From Andrena cerasifolii (Eukaryota; Arthropoda; Insecta; Hymenoptera; Andrenidae), in the NCBI RefSeq assembly GCF_050908995.1, contig NC_135118.1, forward strand, positions 17,059,501 to 17,123,500: a stretch of DNA of 64,000 nucleotides, in the 5' to 3' direction. Made by a program: the position numbers and the translations under genes. This document shows, in pieces, positions 49,871 through 62,254 of this stretch. How positions within the stretch are numbered: the first letter of the stretch is position 1; each line of letters begins with the position of its first letter. The notes under the pieces are model-generated. The model was not told where the DNA came from. It saw only the letters and a program-made list of their open reading frames with translations, and ran no database searches.

Positions 49871-51017
49871 TGTACTGCCGTTTCCAAAATATCTACAGTT
49901 CCAAGCCTGTGGAACAACGTGATACCGACACGATGGCTGTGCTGCAAATGATGCACAACGAGCAAGCCAGGTATCGTGGAGACAGTTCTGTAATGAATGG
50001 GTTGGACGCGGCATAGAAACTTCGTGGCTAGCTCGTTTGTCTAACTTAACGCTGCTTTAGTTCCTTGGGTAGAAGGGCAGGAGTTGGAAGAGACTAAAGA
50101 ATCATGTTTACTTGCCTTGCATAAAAATATGCACTAAAAACTTATAACCTTTATTTTTTATTCTCAGATTACAATAAAACAATCGCATTATTTCACATTG
50201 CCTAGGGTAATTTTGAAAAAGTATTTCTGCTACAGGGAAAACTCATGAAAATTCTTCTGATTTAATCTGCGTTGCGCGGATTACTTAAAAAAGCACCTGT
50301 TTATTTTTAATGAACGCAATATCTACTCTTCTTTTACTGCAGAAGTGCATCCTCATGAAACACTGTCTTTCCCAATAATCGAATCGTCTCACGCAACGCT
50401 CCCATAGAATCGATTTTAATGCTTTTCCGAGGCAGTAATGTCAATACGTCCTATTATCTCCGCGTTTCAAATCCAAGGATTTACGTCACTCCCAATAGCT
50501 CTGTCTCTTCGGCGCGGATGCAGTTTCATTCAGCGTAACGCGTTAAAATGCGGGGTGGATCCAGCGCAGACGAATGTGCTGGAAACGAGCATGTAACGCT
50601 TGTAATTTAATGCATGACGATAGATCGGATGTGTCGGGATTGTATGCGCTCCCACATGTACAGTCGGTGGGCCGTATATAGGGAAGTATTTGGGGCGCAG
50701 TAAAGTGCTATGTAAATCGACACATTTGAAAGTCCAATCTGCCAAATCTGTTTTTCGCCAGTCATTACAAGGCCTTACGGACCCAAAGTGATCATCCATC
50801 TTGGTTACGGCCACAATCCTATTTCAGGGAGTAATTATGTCCATGTGGCATCAGAAATAGCAAACGATTCAAAATGATGAAGTAGTTGCAATTTCTTATT
50901 AAAATTACGTTTTATAGTAATGCAATTCCTGATATATTTTATTATTTTTATTGTAATACATATACCTATGCTCCCTTTTATTTTTTCAAGTGTGTATATA
51001 ACATACATAGAGACGTA
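49871..51017. other. No gene seen
   Basis: Unremarkable intronic sequence. The minus frame 50530-50814 has no known motif. Confidence 0.4.
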
Positions 51018-51590
51018 TATTATTATATTATATTATAGTATAGTATATTATATTATATTATACTATATTATATTATACTATATTATACTATACTATACTA
51101 TACTATACTATACTATACTATACTATACTATACTATACTATACTATACTATACTATACTATACTATACTATACTATACTATACTATACTATACTATATTA
51201 TACTATATTATATTATATTATATTATATTATATTATATTATATTATAATATATTATATTATATTACTCTGGTAGAAATAGATATTTTTAATTCACATAGT
51301 TCTAGTGTAAAAGCCCATTGGAACTTCCTGTTTTCCAAATTATTATAAATTTTTTTCTAAAATTTTCAATACTATACTATATTATACTATACTATATTAT
51401 ACTATAATATATTATACTATATTATATTATACTATATTATACTATATTATACTATATTATATTATATTATACTATATTATATTATATTATATTATATTAT
51501 ATTATATTATATTATATTATATTATATTATATTATATTATATTATATTATAATATAATATATTATATTATAATATATTATATTATATTAC
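51018..51590. repeat. Two TATAC/TATTA pentanucleotide arrays
   Basis: Array 1 (51018-51262) is mostly TATAC with TATTA at both ends. Array 2 (51371-51587) is mostly TATTA. Each is followed by almost the same 105-110-bp unique spacer (from ACTCTGGTAGAAATAG to TTTTCTAAAATT). The spacer starts are 325 bp apart, so array plus spacer was duplicated in tandem. Confidence 0.9.
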
Positions 51591-51697
51591 TCTGGTAGAA
51601 ATAGATATTTTTAATTTACATAGTTCTAGTGTGAAGGCCCATTGGAACTTCCTGTTTTCCAAATTATTATAAATTTTTTTCTAAAATTGTCAATACC

Positions 51698-53848
51698 TTA
51701 TACCTCCCATGACTAATACCTTCTACGACAATAGAAGCCGCTTACCACGCACAGAAATTTCCATTTATTTTAATTCGGCTTCCCCGCGCTAGCGTCACCG
51801 TTTACAGAACAAAAGGGACAATTTCAGGGTCGGAAGAAAGCAGACACTTAAAAAAAAAATCTACTTGAGACGCTGCAAAGTGGTCGCAAAGACCAAGGGG
51901 TAGCCAGTAAATGGTTGTGGGAAGAGAATTGGCCTTCGATTTGCCCGCAAAGCCACCCCCTAGCGCAACGTCCAAAAACTATGCGAAATTCGAAGCGAGG
52001 CCATTGAATTTGGACAATCAAGAGCGTTACCTCTGGTCGGTGCTCGCTGCGTTTACGATTTACATTTACTCGACCAACTGTACTCGCAATTTGTAAGGCG
52101 GTCAGCAAGCTCCGTGCAAGCCGTCGCGGCGCGTTCAATGTCTCTGCTCCCTGGTCGAGAGACTAAATAGTTTGTTCGCTGGTCCATTACCTACCTCTTT
52201 CCTCAAGGAACGTGCCACTGGTTCCTTTTTCTAGTCCTCAGTCATTTACTTCCCTCGGTTTTCTTTGCCGCCGGTAGCAGGCTGTTCTAATTCCGACACT
52301 AGCTTCTCCATTCCCATTATTACCCTTCTCTGCCTTCTAAGACCGTTCGCAACTGGACTAATGCCTGGAACCCCTGGCATGGTAAGCTCGTTCGCGTGTC
52401 TACTACATTCTACGACCCACAACCGACACCATTCTTTACTCACCACTCTTTTTATATGTGGCGAAATGTTCGTCGGATGAATGAAGATAAAACATTTTCA
52501 GAGGCCACTGTTAGATGCACCTGTATCATCGTAGTACAGGGTAGCGCTATGTCCATTACGTTCGTTCTCTCCTGCACAGTTTTATTCTTCTTCTTTGCTT
52601 TGTTATCTTCGGTGGAAGGGCTCGTTAATTATGGGCCTAATTGTTGCCAATTTAATTGGCTGGCCGCACCTACTCCGTCTCCCTATTTCTGGCCGTGCTT
52701 AATTAAGATGTAAAAAATTGACCTAAATGTACATAATTGAAGACTCCCTGTAGAAAACACTAAGTGCCAATATTAAAAGGAATCAATTTTTATCGGAAAA
52801 TGTTCTACGTGCCAATGGTAATACTACAATATAGGATTTGATTTTTGGCACTTACAGCGTTTTCTACGAGGACTCTTCAATTCACAGTGAAAGAATTAAT
52901 AATGAGGAAATCTGCATAAAGCGTACGTTTAGAAAGAAAATTGATTTACTTGTGCTTTTGCTTTTAGGTGTGGGTATATTTCGCGTATCTGGAAGGGATG
53001 AAAATTTGAAATCGATTTTTTTTATGAAATTTTGAATGGTTAATGCAAATTTATTGGCATCCGTGAAAATTCAGGCAAATAGAACTAGAACTTCCTGTAG
53101 TTTCTTAATACGATAGTTTAGCGTGTAGTTAGCAGTATTTTTAATAAAAATTAAAGGTTCTTTATATTCTCTATATACGCTATATAAGATAAATAATACT
53201 GTATTCGACCACGGTCCCCATTTCCTTGAGATTGTTTCTCATTTCCTTTGATTTAAGTAGCGCAGTAGAATTGCTCAATAATATGTCAGACGAGCGCGTA
53301 GCATATTTGTTAAAACAGGCCCAAAATATTATATGGAGTAAGCAATATGCTTTTGGGTACATTTTTAAATAAAAGTACGAAAAGCATGTGAATTATGCAA
53401 AGTATAGAAAATACAAAGTGTATATTAGGTATATTTATTTGACAATTCTTTCGTTGCTAATATTGTAGGTGTATGTATAGCAATTGACAATCAGACAATG
53501 ATTATTGACACAGTGAGATTTTGTTATTTAACGTTGATTGCCAGGGCTATTTGTATGGTCTTGCCATGCCATAATTTGTGCACCACATATGACACTCTGT
53601 ACATCTAATCTCTGAGGCCATGTTCAACAGAATTAGTGTACACTGAAATTATCACACTCATTACTGTAAAGTATGATTAAATAATGCACGAGAGTTAGTC
53701 TGTTAAGTAAACATTACTACTTGACCACATATTTTATCGTGGTCTCAGGGCTTAAAAACTATATATGCGAATAGTTTTCCTATAGTATAGTAACACTCAT
53801 GCACAACACTACTGTGTACACAAAATTGGCATTCATAGCCGCGAATAT
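51698..53848. other. Non-coding stretch with one small candidate ORF
   Basis: No known family. The only frame I single out is the short secreted-like ORF at 52549-52713, listed separately. The minus-strand frames at 51848-52446 overlap plus-strand frames. Confidence 0.4.
52549..52713 (+). CDS. Candidate 54-residue secreted peptide, unconfirmed
   Basis: The frame begins MSITFVLSCTVLFFFFALLS, then SVEG, giving a signal-peptide-like hydrophobic core with a plausible cleavage site near residue 24. The remaining 30 residues have three cysteines (a CC pair and PC) and several prolines and aromatics. A longer frame opens upstream without a signal sequence. There is no promoter, no homologue that I know, and a 54-codon frame can arise by chance. 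Confidence 0.15.
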   Translation: MSITFVLSCTVLFFFFALLSSVEGLVNYGPNCCQFNWLAAPTPSPYFWPCLIKM

Positions 53849-54090
53849 CAAGGGCGTCCGTAAATTTTTTTCAGTGGGGAGGTAAAGAGAAATAATAGTA
53901 ATGAAAAAACGAGTAGGCCTCCTGTTTTTTTAAAATCCATTCTGTGGTGCCAATTTAATTAAAAATTTAAGACTGAAATTTAGTATAAACTTAATAAAGA
54001 TCAGTTTTCAAAAATATGCGTTTTTTCTCAAAATCCAAGGGGGGCAATTGCCCCTTTTGGCCCCCTCCCCCTCTCCTCCGGACGCCCATG
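53849..54090. mobile_element. hAT-type MITE, (C)AAGGGCGTCCG ends
   Basis: The left end CAAGGGCGTCCG and right end CGGACGCCCATG are inverted, with the typical GGGGGGCAATTGCCCCTTTT block near the right end. The flanking octamers match at only 5 of 8. It lies just before the ratchet-like splice site. Confidence 0.65.
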
Positions 54091-54194
54091 GTCAACATAT
54101 TAATAATAATACATTTACGGACGAAATATACTTCATAACTTTATTACACGTTTCCTTATAAACACCATAACCTAATTGAAAAAAATATATATTA

Positions 54195-54287
54195 ACCTGT
54201 TGTATTTTCTTTTTGTTTCAGGTAAGTTTCCTTATTTACTGGGCATGGAATTATATCTTTACTTTCGTGCAAAATGATTTGGTGAGT
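54195..54287 (+). promoter_or_regulatory. Ratchet-like recursive splice site with short downstream donor
   Basis: A pyrimidine-rich tract (54200-54218) and CAG at 54219-54221 are joined directly to GTAAGT at 54222-54227. A juxtaposed acceptor and donor is the form of fly recursive-splicing ratchet points in long introns. GTGAGT follows at 54282, defining a 60-nt segment (54222-54281) that is open in phase 0 and could serve as the recursive exon. It is on the same strand as the tetraspanin gene, 34 kb into its presumed first intron. Confidence 0.5.
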
Positions 54288-55009
54288 GCAGCAGATCGTC
54301 CATAACACTATGCGTTTAATTGCGCGTGAGATTACTTTAGTATATTTCGTTACGTACCACCTTCGAAATATGCATGCAATTCTTTGGCTGGTAGCGTTCG
54401 GAGTTTTAAAGAGGGTTAATCAGTGCCAAGAATTTCATTTGAATTGTTTGTCCTGTACCTACATCAGAACATGACACAGATCGAAATTCCATGCAAGTCT
54501 TTCGTTCCTTCCATTTCCCTCGCGTATTCGTTTAGGGTAGTTTGCGCTTACTTCGTAACGATGTCGAGTGTCTATTTAGTCCCCTTAAAAAATGAAAATA
54601 GTTATTTGTACATGGCATTATTACAATGTTAAAATATTATTTGAGTTATCTGGTTATTCACTTTCTTCAAATGTTTCGATATACATAACTCAGGTGGTTC
54701 CTCCGACACGTAATTTTAGCTATGCAAATCTCCGCCAATCTTTCGCTAATTGGAGCGGCAGCAAACGTGACGCGTAGTTATGACGTCCGTTAAATTCAGA
54801 CCAGAGTTAATAATTAGCGAGGCACTTGCAGTAGTGGTAAACATCAATAAGTAAATGTCGCCGCGCTAACAAAATTTAATGGTATAAAAACAACGGTAAA
54901 TAGGGAAAAAGTTATTCTTATACGACGTGCCACGTAATTCCTAATATTTGATCGATTTCTCGTGGCAAACCACTGTCAAAATTGTAGGCACATGCACGCG
55001 ATATCGAAG
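54288..55009. other. No gene seen
   Basis: AT-rich; short plus-strand frames without motifs. Confidence 0.4.
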
Positions 55010-55011
55010 TA

Positions 55012-55766
55012 GGGGAGACCGGGGCTAGTTGATACGTTTTGTTTGAATTAATTACTTGATAAAAATATGCTAAAATATACTTTGGTCCTTCCTCTTTAAT
55101 ATGTTGTAAATGAAAAGTTGAGAAAATACATACAAACTGAATGAAAAAATATTATTTGGACGAAAGTAAAATGTACCCCACTGTGGGGCTAGTTGATGCG
55201 TTATTCTGTTTTCGATTTTTTTCATTTTGTATTTGAACTAATTACTTAATAACAAATATGCCAAAATATACTTTGGTCCTTCCTCTTCAATATATAGTAA
55301 GCAGAAACTTGAGAAAATACATACAAAATGAATGAAAAAATATTATTTGGACGAAGGTAAAATGTACCCCACTGTGGGGCTAGTTGATGCGTTAATCTTT
55401 TCTTTGTTTTTTTTTTCATTTTGTATTTGAATTAATTACTTAATAACAAATATGCCAAAATATACTTTGGTCCTTCCTCTTTAATATATAGTAAGCAGAA
55501 ACTTGAGAAAATACATACAAAATGAATGAAAAAATGTTATTTTAACGATCAATTTGGATGTATCAAAACTATTTACTCTTTCTCTATAAATGAAAACAGT
55601 TTAAAAAAGATTGTTAACGTCAATGTACACACACGTACACTGGATCGTAGGAAAGAATTGGACAACAATCTTCACATATCTGGCTCAAATGGAGCTACAT
55701 ATATACACTGTCGAGATAATTCGTCTGTATCAACTTGCCCCTGTATCAACTAGCCCCGGTCTCCTC
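55012..55766. mobile_element. TA-flanked GGGGAGACC element with internal triplication
   Basis: The ends are GGGGAGACCGGGGCTAGTTG and the inverse of GAGGAGACCGGGGCTAGTTG, flanked by TA (55010-55011, 55767-55768). The inside is about three tandem copies (from 55025, 55189 and 55380) of a 165-190-bp unit that begins CTAGTTGAT(A/G)CG and contains ATATACTTTGGTCCTTCCTC. Related ends occur at 46761 and about 39413. Non-coding. Confidence 0.75.
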
Positions 55767-55768
55767 TA

Positions 55769-58631
55769 CTTTACAGCGACAAAAGAAATACGATTCACCT
55801 GTGTGAAATTTTAGAACCACACAGCACTTGAAACATCCAAAACGCCAAGTTCGTGTTCACCCTAGGAAAAAATGAGCACTATCTATCTATTTATATATCC
55901 ATCTATCCATCGATCTATCTATATGTATAAAATCGTTATATCACTCACTAATTCATCAACGTTCAGCCCAAACCACTGACCCTAGAAACATGGAAGTGGG
56001 AGGTTGGGTATATATTTTGTACGATGTAGGTGCTCGATAAAACGGGATTTTCTGAAATTCCTTTTCCAAGGGCGCGAAAAGGGGTAAAATGTATTTTCTC
56101 CCTCCAATTAATAGAAAAGAAGTATCATATTCCTCGGTCCCTCTTCCATCTGTAATTTCTAACAATCCTGGAACAATGAGAAACTTTGATTTTTATTTCT
56201 AGGTTTATGAGGGGTATGATCGGGTAACTCTCATTTTCATTACCCCATCATGCCCCTTCTCGTCTCACTGCAATCATATGAACACTGCCCGAAACATTAT
56301 TTACAAAAGTATATAATAACATACGTACCTTACAGCCAGCTAAATGCTGCCTCAGAGACACATACATGTACCGGAGATCTTCTATATTATTACGTCACTG
56401 TCACGGGTGCTAAAAATAAGGAAAAAGTAAGAATGTCCCAATAAATTATAAATTCTGATGTAACTTCGTCACGCGTCCACATGTTTCATTGATTCGCTGC
56501 TCACTGACGGCGCTGATAGCCACGCATCTAACGCGTATGCTCAATTTTAATTAGTGCGTTTGTATCACGAGATATGGAGGGTACCACGTCTTGCCCCACC
56601 CTCCCCTACATGTACGTATATTTTTCTAACTGAACGAAATTAAATAATTATCGAAATTTACTTAATGAGATACCCGCTTCTGTTTCTCATAAACGAGCTT
56701 GTCAATATTGCGTGCGATACTCGAAGCTGCTACTCTAATGCAATTATGTAATCGTTCATCATCGAGTCGATTGCGACGATCACTTTTTAAAATTTCCATT
56801 CTCGAGAATAGTTGCTCACACACAAATTATAATTGTTTACCAGTTAATTTACAGGAAATATTTTTTTATATTGATGAATTTTGATAAGATTCTGATTTTA
56901 AAGATATATATATATATATGGTATATTTTTGGGTTATCTATTTTATTTAAGTGGAATAACTAGTTTCTTGAGTATTATTTATTTTTTTGCTTCTATATAT
57001 TTTTTAAATATTTTCTTTAAATTAATGACATTAGAAGGGGATGATTATATCCTTTTTTTCGGCGCAAAATTCATTCCGATATATTTTACAGTTCAAAAGA
57101 TATTGCACGCAAATGTTCCGGCGGGCCGTGGGTTGCTCGTCATTCCCCTAAAGCAGCAACGGAGCGTTAAATGAACGAGGCGTAGTCGCGGGTCTTTGCA
57201 ATTAGCATTTGCCATATCGCTGTTACTCCTAAGTCCTAAGGCTTCGTCGATCAGCATCCTTTCACTTACGTCACATTGGCCATTTTTTACCGTGCAATTT
57301 ACCCCGCTGTCGCAATCATCGTGAAAAACGCGCCATCCTGTGGAAGGAAAAGCAGCTGTACCCAAGTTCTGCAGTGTATTTCTTGGAACTTGTGTTACCA
57401 TCGTATACAATTTAGACTCCGCAGTGTGTAGTCTGCAGGCGTTATATCGCCTGCAGAGACTAAGACCGCCTTGCGCTATAGATTCGGTAGGTGTAACTTT
57501 AAAATTGCTTTGTAACTCGTAAACCGGGGTTATGACTTAAGAACTGGCGTTGCTTCTTGCGCTGCCTAAATTATTCTGTAAATGGATTACTGCGACGTAG
57601 ATACGAGTCCCCGAAGTGACTTTATTATTGGGCTTTATTGCATTTAATTGATTCGCCTGTAGCATACTTCAAAGATCTTTATGCACCGCGTAAAAGAATT
57701 AGATAGGTGACAATAACGAAGTGCTAATCTGCGATGGTCGCCATAGTCGCCCGATTTCAATCCAATCGCGAAATTATGGGACGGATTGTAGGCGTAGCAG
57801 AATAATTAACGGAAACAGTGTATGTACAATAACTGCTGTAAATGTACTGCATGAATTTTAAGGCAGAAATGGAAACGAAGATTGTTAAGATTGTAATGTA
57901 ATTCAGTGTAATGCATCATCGCATAGTGGGGAAATTTCGTGATTTATTATGGCCAAAACCACAGAAATAAATTTTTCGATTCGACAAAATAAATGCGAAT
58001 GCCATTGGAGGACTAATACGAGTATCAAATGCCACCAATTTTACTGTTAAATGTTTTAATACAAAGCTCGCATAGACTCGCAAATGTTTATGTTCGTGTG
58101 AGGCTAGACCGATCGCAAAGAATTAATCCAGATTTTCGAGTTGCTTCAAACACTTATATTGAAGCATCAAATCTCTATCGTTCGTAATTTTTGTAAGTGC
58201 TGTTTTTCGGATAATTTAGCTTCTCATATATAAGAAAACGTAGAAGTGCCGAATTTTATATATTAAAATTTTTTTTTGAGGTTTTGACCACGAAAATGGA
58301 TATAGTTCTTCAATTGACATTTGTACTAAATTTGTAGAATTCAAAATTTTCATTTCTGTAGTTTTGGCTATATAATCGCAAAATTTCCCCACTGTGCATT
58401 GATATTAAAAAAAGTAGATCTACATGCTCGCTTTGATTTCAAAGCAAACACTTAAGTACTCTCGGACGATACTTTCGACGGTTTCCAGAGAATGCCGACG
58501 CAAAAGCACGCCAAAGCCGTGCACAGGGTGGAAATTCCTCGGCGTGGCGACACGCCGACTCCACTCAAAGTCTCATAATTTCTGAACAGTATTGTACAGG
58601 TGGAACAGAGCCCATTACATAGACTTATTTG
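55769..58631. other. No gene seen; TCTA microsatellite
   Basis: A degenerate TCTA/TCCA repeat lies at about 55880-55926. The rest is AT-rich apart from 57100-57500, whose open frames on both strands have no known domain. Confidence 0.4.
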
Positions 58632-58877
58632 CAGGGGCAGATTTAGAGATTTGGCGACCCCAAGGCAAATATTTTAATCTAAAAGAGTTGTGGCAATTTT
58701 AAAATTAATTCAATATGGCAACTCGAATATGACTTATTGCTAATATGCTACATGAAAAAAGAGAGAATTGTTTTTAAAATTATCTCAAGCCTCTGTGCTT
58801 AAACCTTTTTCATTTTTTTTTGCCCAAAATTTGCCGCCCTAAACAGCCTATTTACCCTAAATTCAAATCCACCCCCG
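58632..58877. mobile_element. hAT-type MITE with 7/8 target duplication
   Basis: CAGGGGCAGATTTAGA at the left and CAAATCCACCCCCG at the right. Flanks are CTTATTTG (58624-58631) and CTTATTTC (58878-58885). The interior matches 27569-27905 in inverse orientation. Confidence 0.75.
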
Positions 58878-58885
58878 CTTATTTC

Positions 58886-61050
58886 AGTTCCCCAGATTTT
58901 TCCTCGTGGAGGAAATTCAGAATTCTCATTGCAAATTCGTTCTTTTCATCATTAATTTAATTAAAAACATTGTTGCATGCCCAAAATTTCGACCACCCTT
59001 CTTGGCACAGTCTGTATATAAAAATCAAACTGGAAGCAGGTATTCCTGAATTTCGTTTTCGTTTCGTTTCTGCAGTTCCATAACATTTTTATTCCACCGT
59101 GGTTAGTTCCAGCCTCATTAAAGCATACGACGTACACGCCAGTCAAACATTGACATTCAATTTCGTTGGAAACCATCAAATGTTTGTTCTTGCCGGGGGT
59201 TGCCAGTCGATTGCTTCTTACGCCGTCGAACAGTGGTAAATCTAAGCAGTAAGGGGGCTCGAGAGCGAATCGAGTGACGGGCACGTTTCGGAGTTTCCTA
59301 AAGGGCGCTCGATTTTTCGAGTAACGGGCAAACGTTCAGACTCACGTCCGTACGCTGCGAGATCTCTGCGAGAGAAACCTCGCGATACGATCAGAATATC
59401 AATACGAATTCGCCGTGGGCTATTCGGTTAGGGAGTTTCAACGGGAAACGATCGGTTTGTTTTTTAACGTTGAAAAATCGACGGGTCCGGTGTATCTGTT
59501 TCATCGAAACCATGGTGAAACAGAACCACCAGTCTCGCTCCACTGTATACAACGGTACGCCCCTTTTTGTTCTCCACGTTGCATTATCCCGCGAGACTGT
59601 ACAGCAATTTCCTTTATACTGGCGCAAACGACTCTTGGCTGGAACGTTAAACAAGTTGGGTGTGACTAGAAGTTGGAATCACTGTTGAATATTAATCCAC
59701 TTAATTCTGTATATTGGCTGTACTTATAGTTAAGGCCATGCAAATTAAAGTTTACATGCTGCAGGGTGCTCAATTTCAATTAATTCTGTTTGGTAAATTA
59801 AGGACGGAGGTGAATGTTTAGGCATATCGAGCAGCAGCGAGGTCTGCACTGCGCATGCGCAACAGTAGGTGGCGCCACAAGTCGAATTCTTTGGGAATAG
59901 ATGATTAGATTTGAGGTTAGGCTCCAGGATCGTGGCATTATAACGAAAGACCTCACATGAATTTCTATTTCCCATCCACTTCTCCTGAATTAAATTACTT
60001 AATTCAATTTTTGGAACACTAACGGCGCCATTGGTTTCTTCAAACAAACGATGACGTAGTTTGTCTGAAGTTAGCAAAATGGGAAGTGGGTATGCAGGGT
60101 GTTTATAAAAATGTGACCCGTGTTTTACGAAATATAAAGATGCTTATAACTGCAAAACTATACCAACTTTTTTATTATTCTGGTGAGTGGAACCGATCCT
60201 GAAAGAATGGCCTACATATTTATAAACACGAAGAAACGTTTCTGTTTCTAAAGCTTTAGCAGGTATTTAATATATCGTATTATATTATTTTCCGTAATAA
60301 GTCCAGGCGAATAGAGCTCCAACCTTCTTTACGCCCCGAGCAGAGTCGATCGATGGGCGTTAGGTTGTACAGAAATCACGAAAGTGCCACTGCACCTCGT
60401 TATGATTCTCATTCGTGCAAGTTTACTCGAAGTACGTGCATGCGAATTACCGATCGCATGTACATCTAATTGAACGGAATGTAGGCGAGAATTAAAGACG
60501 TTGCCAATCTTTTACTCCACCGCGACGCTGTAGATAAATTCCCTTGGGCACGTTTTTCCTGTCTCTCACGAGACTTTTCTGTGGTGGGGCGAGGGAGTTG
60601 ACACATACGTAATTGTGCCCATAAAAATAATACCGGCCATGCAATCGAATCAAGTTGCCGGATGCGGGGTCACTGCGCCTAAATTGCGCCCGTGGTCTTC
60701 CTCTTCTCTGACTCAATTTCCGCGCTAGCCTCGAGGTTGTGCCCGCAGTTTTCACGAGGGTCGAAGTCCGATATTCAGCTTGAATTGTGTAAGGAACGCT
60801 TTATCGAAGCGACAATTGGCGCAGATAGTCTAGCTTCCAGGGTGAATGCATAGGAAATAGCAGGAGAAATTGGTTTATTTTAATATTAATATAAAATGTG
60901 GAAGTTTTCTTTTCCGAGGAAGAAAACCGCTATCTGGGATAATAGTCCACCGTAGATTATTAAATTTCATTCCCCAGGTCGAAGTAAATATTCAATTTCT
61001 TGGAAAATTCTGCCAAAATTTTTCATCGGAAAGGCAATTAATAAAAGACA
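58886..61050. other. No gene seen
   Basis: CAGGGTGTTTATAAAAATGTGA at about 60095 resembles a transposon end, with no partner found. Frames at 58961-60077 on both strands overlap and lack known motifs. Confidence 0.4.
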
Positions 61051-62254
61051 GAATCGAATTAAAAAATAAAAACCTCTAAAAGAAGGGTACAGGTGAAGCG
61101 ATCGCGTTAAAGTTCGATTTTTCTGGAAAATATTATCGAAATCGTTCTTTCAACGATGCAGTTCGTTAGTTTAGATGTAGAAGAGATTTTCCCATGCATT
61201 AATTTCGTATGCCCACCCTTCAGAATCGAATTAAAAAATAAAAACCTCGAAAAGAAGGGTACAGGTGAAGCGATCGCGTTAAAGTTCGATTTTTCTGGAA
61301 AATATTATCGAAATCGTTCTTTCAACGATGCAGTCCGTTAGTTTAGATGTAGAAGAGATTTGCCCATGCATTAATTTCGTATGCCCACCCTCCAGAATCG
61401 AATTAAGAAATAAAAACCTCGAAAAGAAGGGTACAGGTGAAGCGATCGCGTTAAAGTTCGATTTTTCTGGAAAATATTATCGAAATCGTTCTTTCAACGA
61501 TGCAGTTCGTTAGTTCAGATGTAGAAGAGATTTGCCCATGCATTAATTTCGTATGCCCACCCTCCAGAATCGAATTAAAAAATAAAAACCTCGAAAAGAA
61601 GGGTACAGGTGAAGCGATCGCGTTAAAGTTCGATTTTTCTGGAAAGTATTATCGAAATCGTTCTTTCAACGATGCAGTTCGTTAGTTTAGATGTAGAAGA
61701 GATTTTCTCATGCATTAATTTCGTATGCCCACCCTCCAGAATCGAATTAAAAAATAAAAACCTCGAAAAGAAGGGTACAGGTGAAGCGATCGCGTTAAAG
61801 TTCGATTTTTCTGGAAAATATTATCGAAATCGTTCTTTCAACGATGCAGTCCGTTAGTTCAGATGTAGAAGAGATTTGCCCATGCATTAATTTCGTATGC
61901 CCACCCTCCAGAATTTAAATGAAAAATAAAAACCTCGAAAAGAAGGGTACAGGTGAAGCGATCGCGTTAAAGTTCGATTTTTCTGGAAAATATTATCGAA
62001 ATCGTTCTTTCAACAATGCAGTTCGTTAGTTTAGATGTAGAAGAGATTTTCCCATGCATTAATTTCGTATGCCCACCCTCCAGAATCGAATTAAAAAATA
62101 AAAACCTCGAAAAGAAGGGTACAGCTGAAGCGATCGCGTTAAAGTTCGATTTTTCTGGAAAATATTATCGAAATCGTTCTTTCAACGATGCAGTTCGTTA
62201 CTTCAGATGTAGAAGAGATTTGCCCATGCATTAATTTCGTATGCCCACCCTCCA
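61051..62254. repeat. Satellite array, seven copies of a 172-bp unit
   Basis: The anchor GAATCGAATTAAAAAATAAA recurs at 61051, 61223, 61395, 61567, 61739, 61911 (variant) and 62083, with an eighth start at 62255. Spacing is exactly 172 bp each time and there are few substitutions, so the array is young or homogenised. Because 172 is not a multiple of 3, the 61-codon frames in it shift from copy to copy and are not genes. Confidence 0.95.

Noticed and set aside
50920..51348. 142-codon frame of I/L/Y repeats
   Set aside because: Translation of the TATAC/TATTA microsatellite; no protein logic.
54222..54281. 60-nt in-phase segment as a conserved tetraspanin exon
   Set aside because: Its 20 residues do not match the TM1/GIWAW segment expected next; it fits a recursive exon better.
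57093..57410. 105-codon minus-strand frame
   Set aside because: No domain, no splice context, and overlapped by plus-strand frames of similar quality.
61156..62234. Six nearly identical 61-codon frames starting MQ(F/S)VS
   Set aside because: They are by-products of the 172-bp satellite. The period is not a multiple of three and each frame ends in the next unit.
61051..62254. Direct repeats considered as a CRISPR-like array
   Set aside because: The units are contiguous 172-bp monomers with no unique spacers, in a eukaryotic genome.
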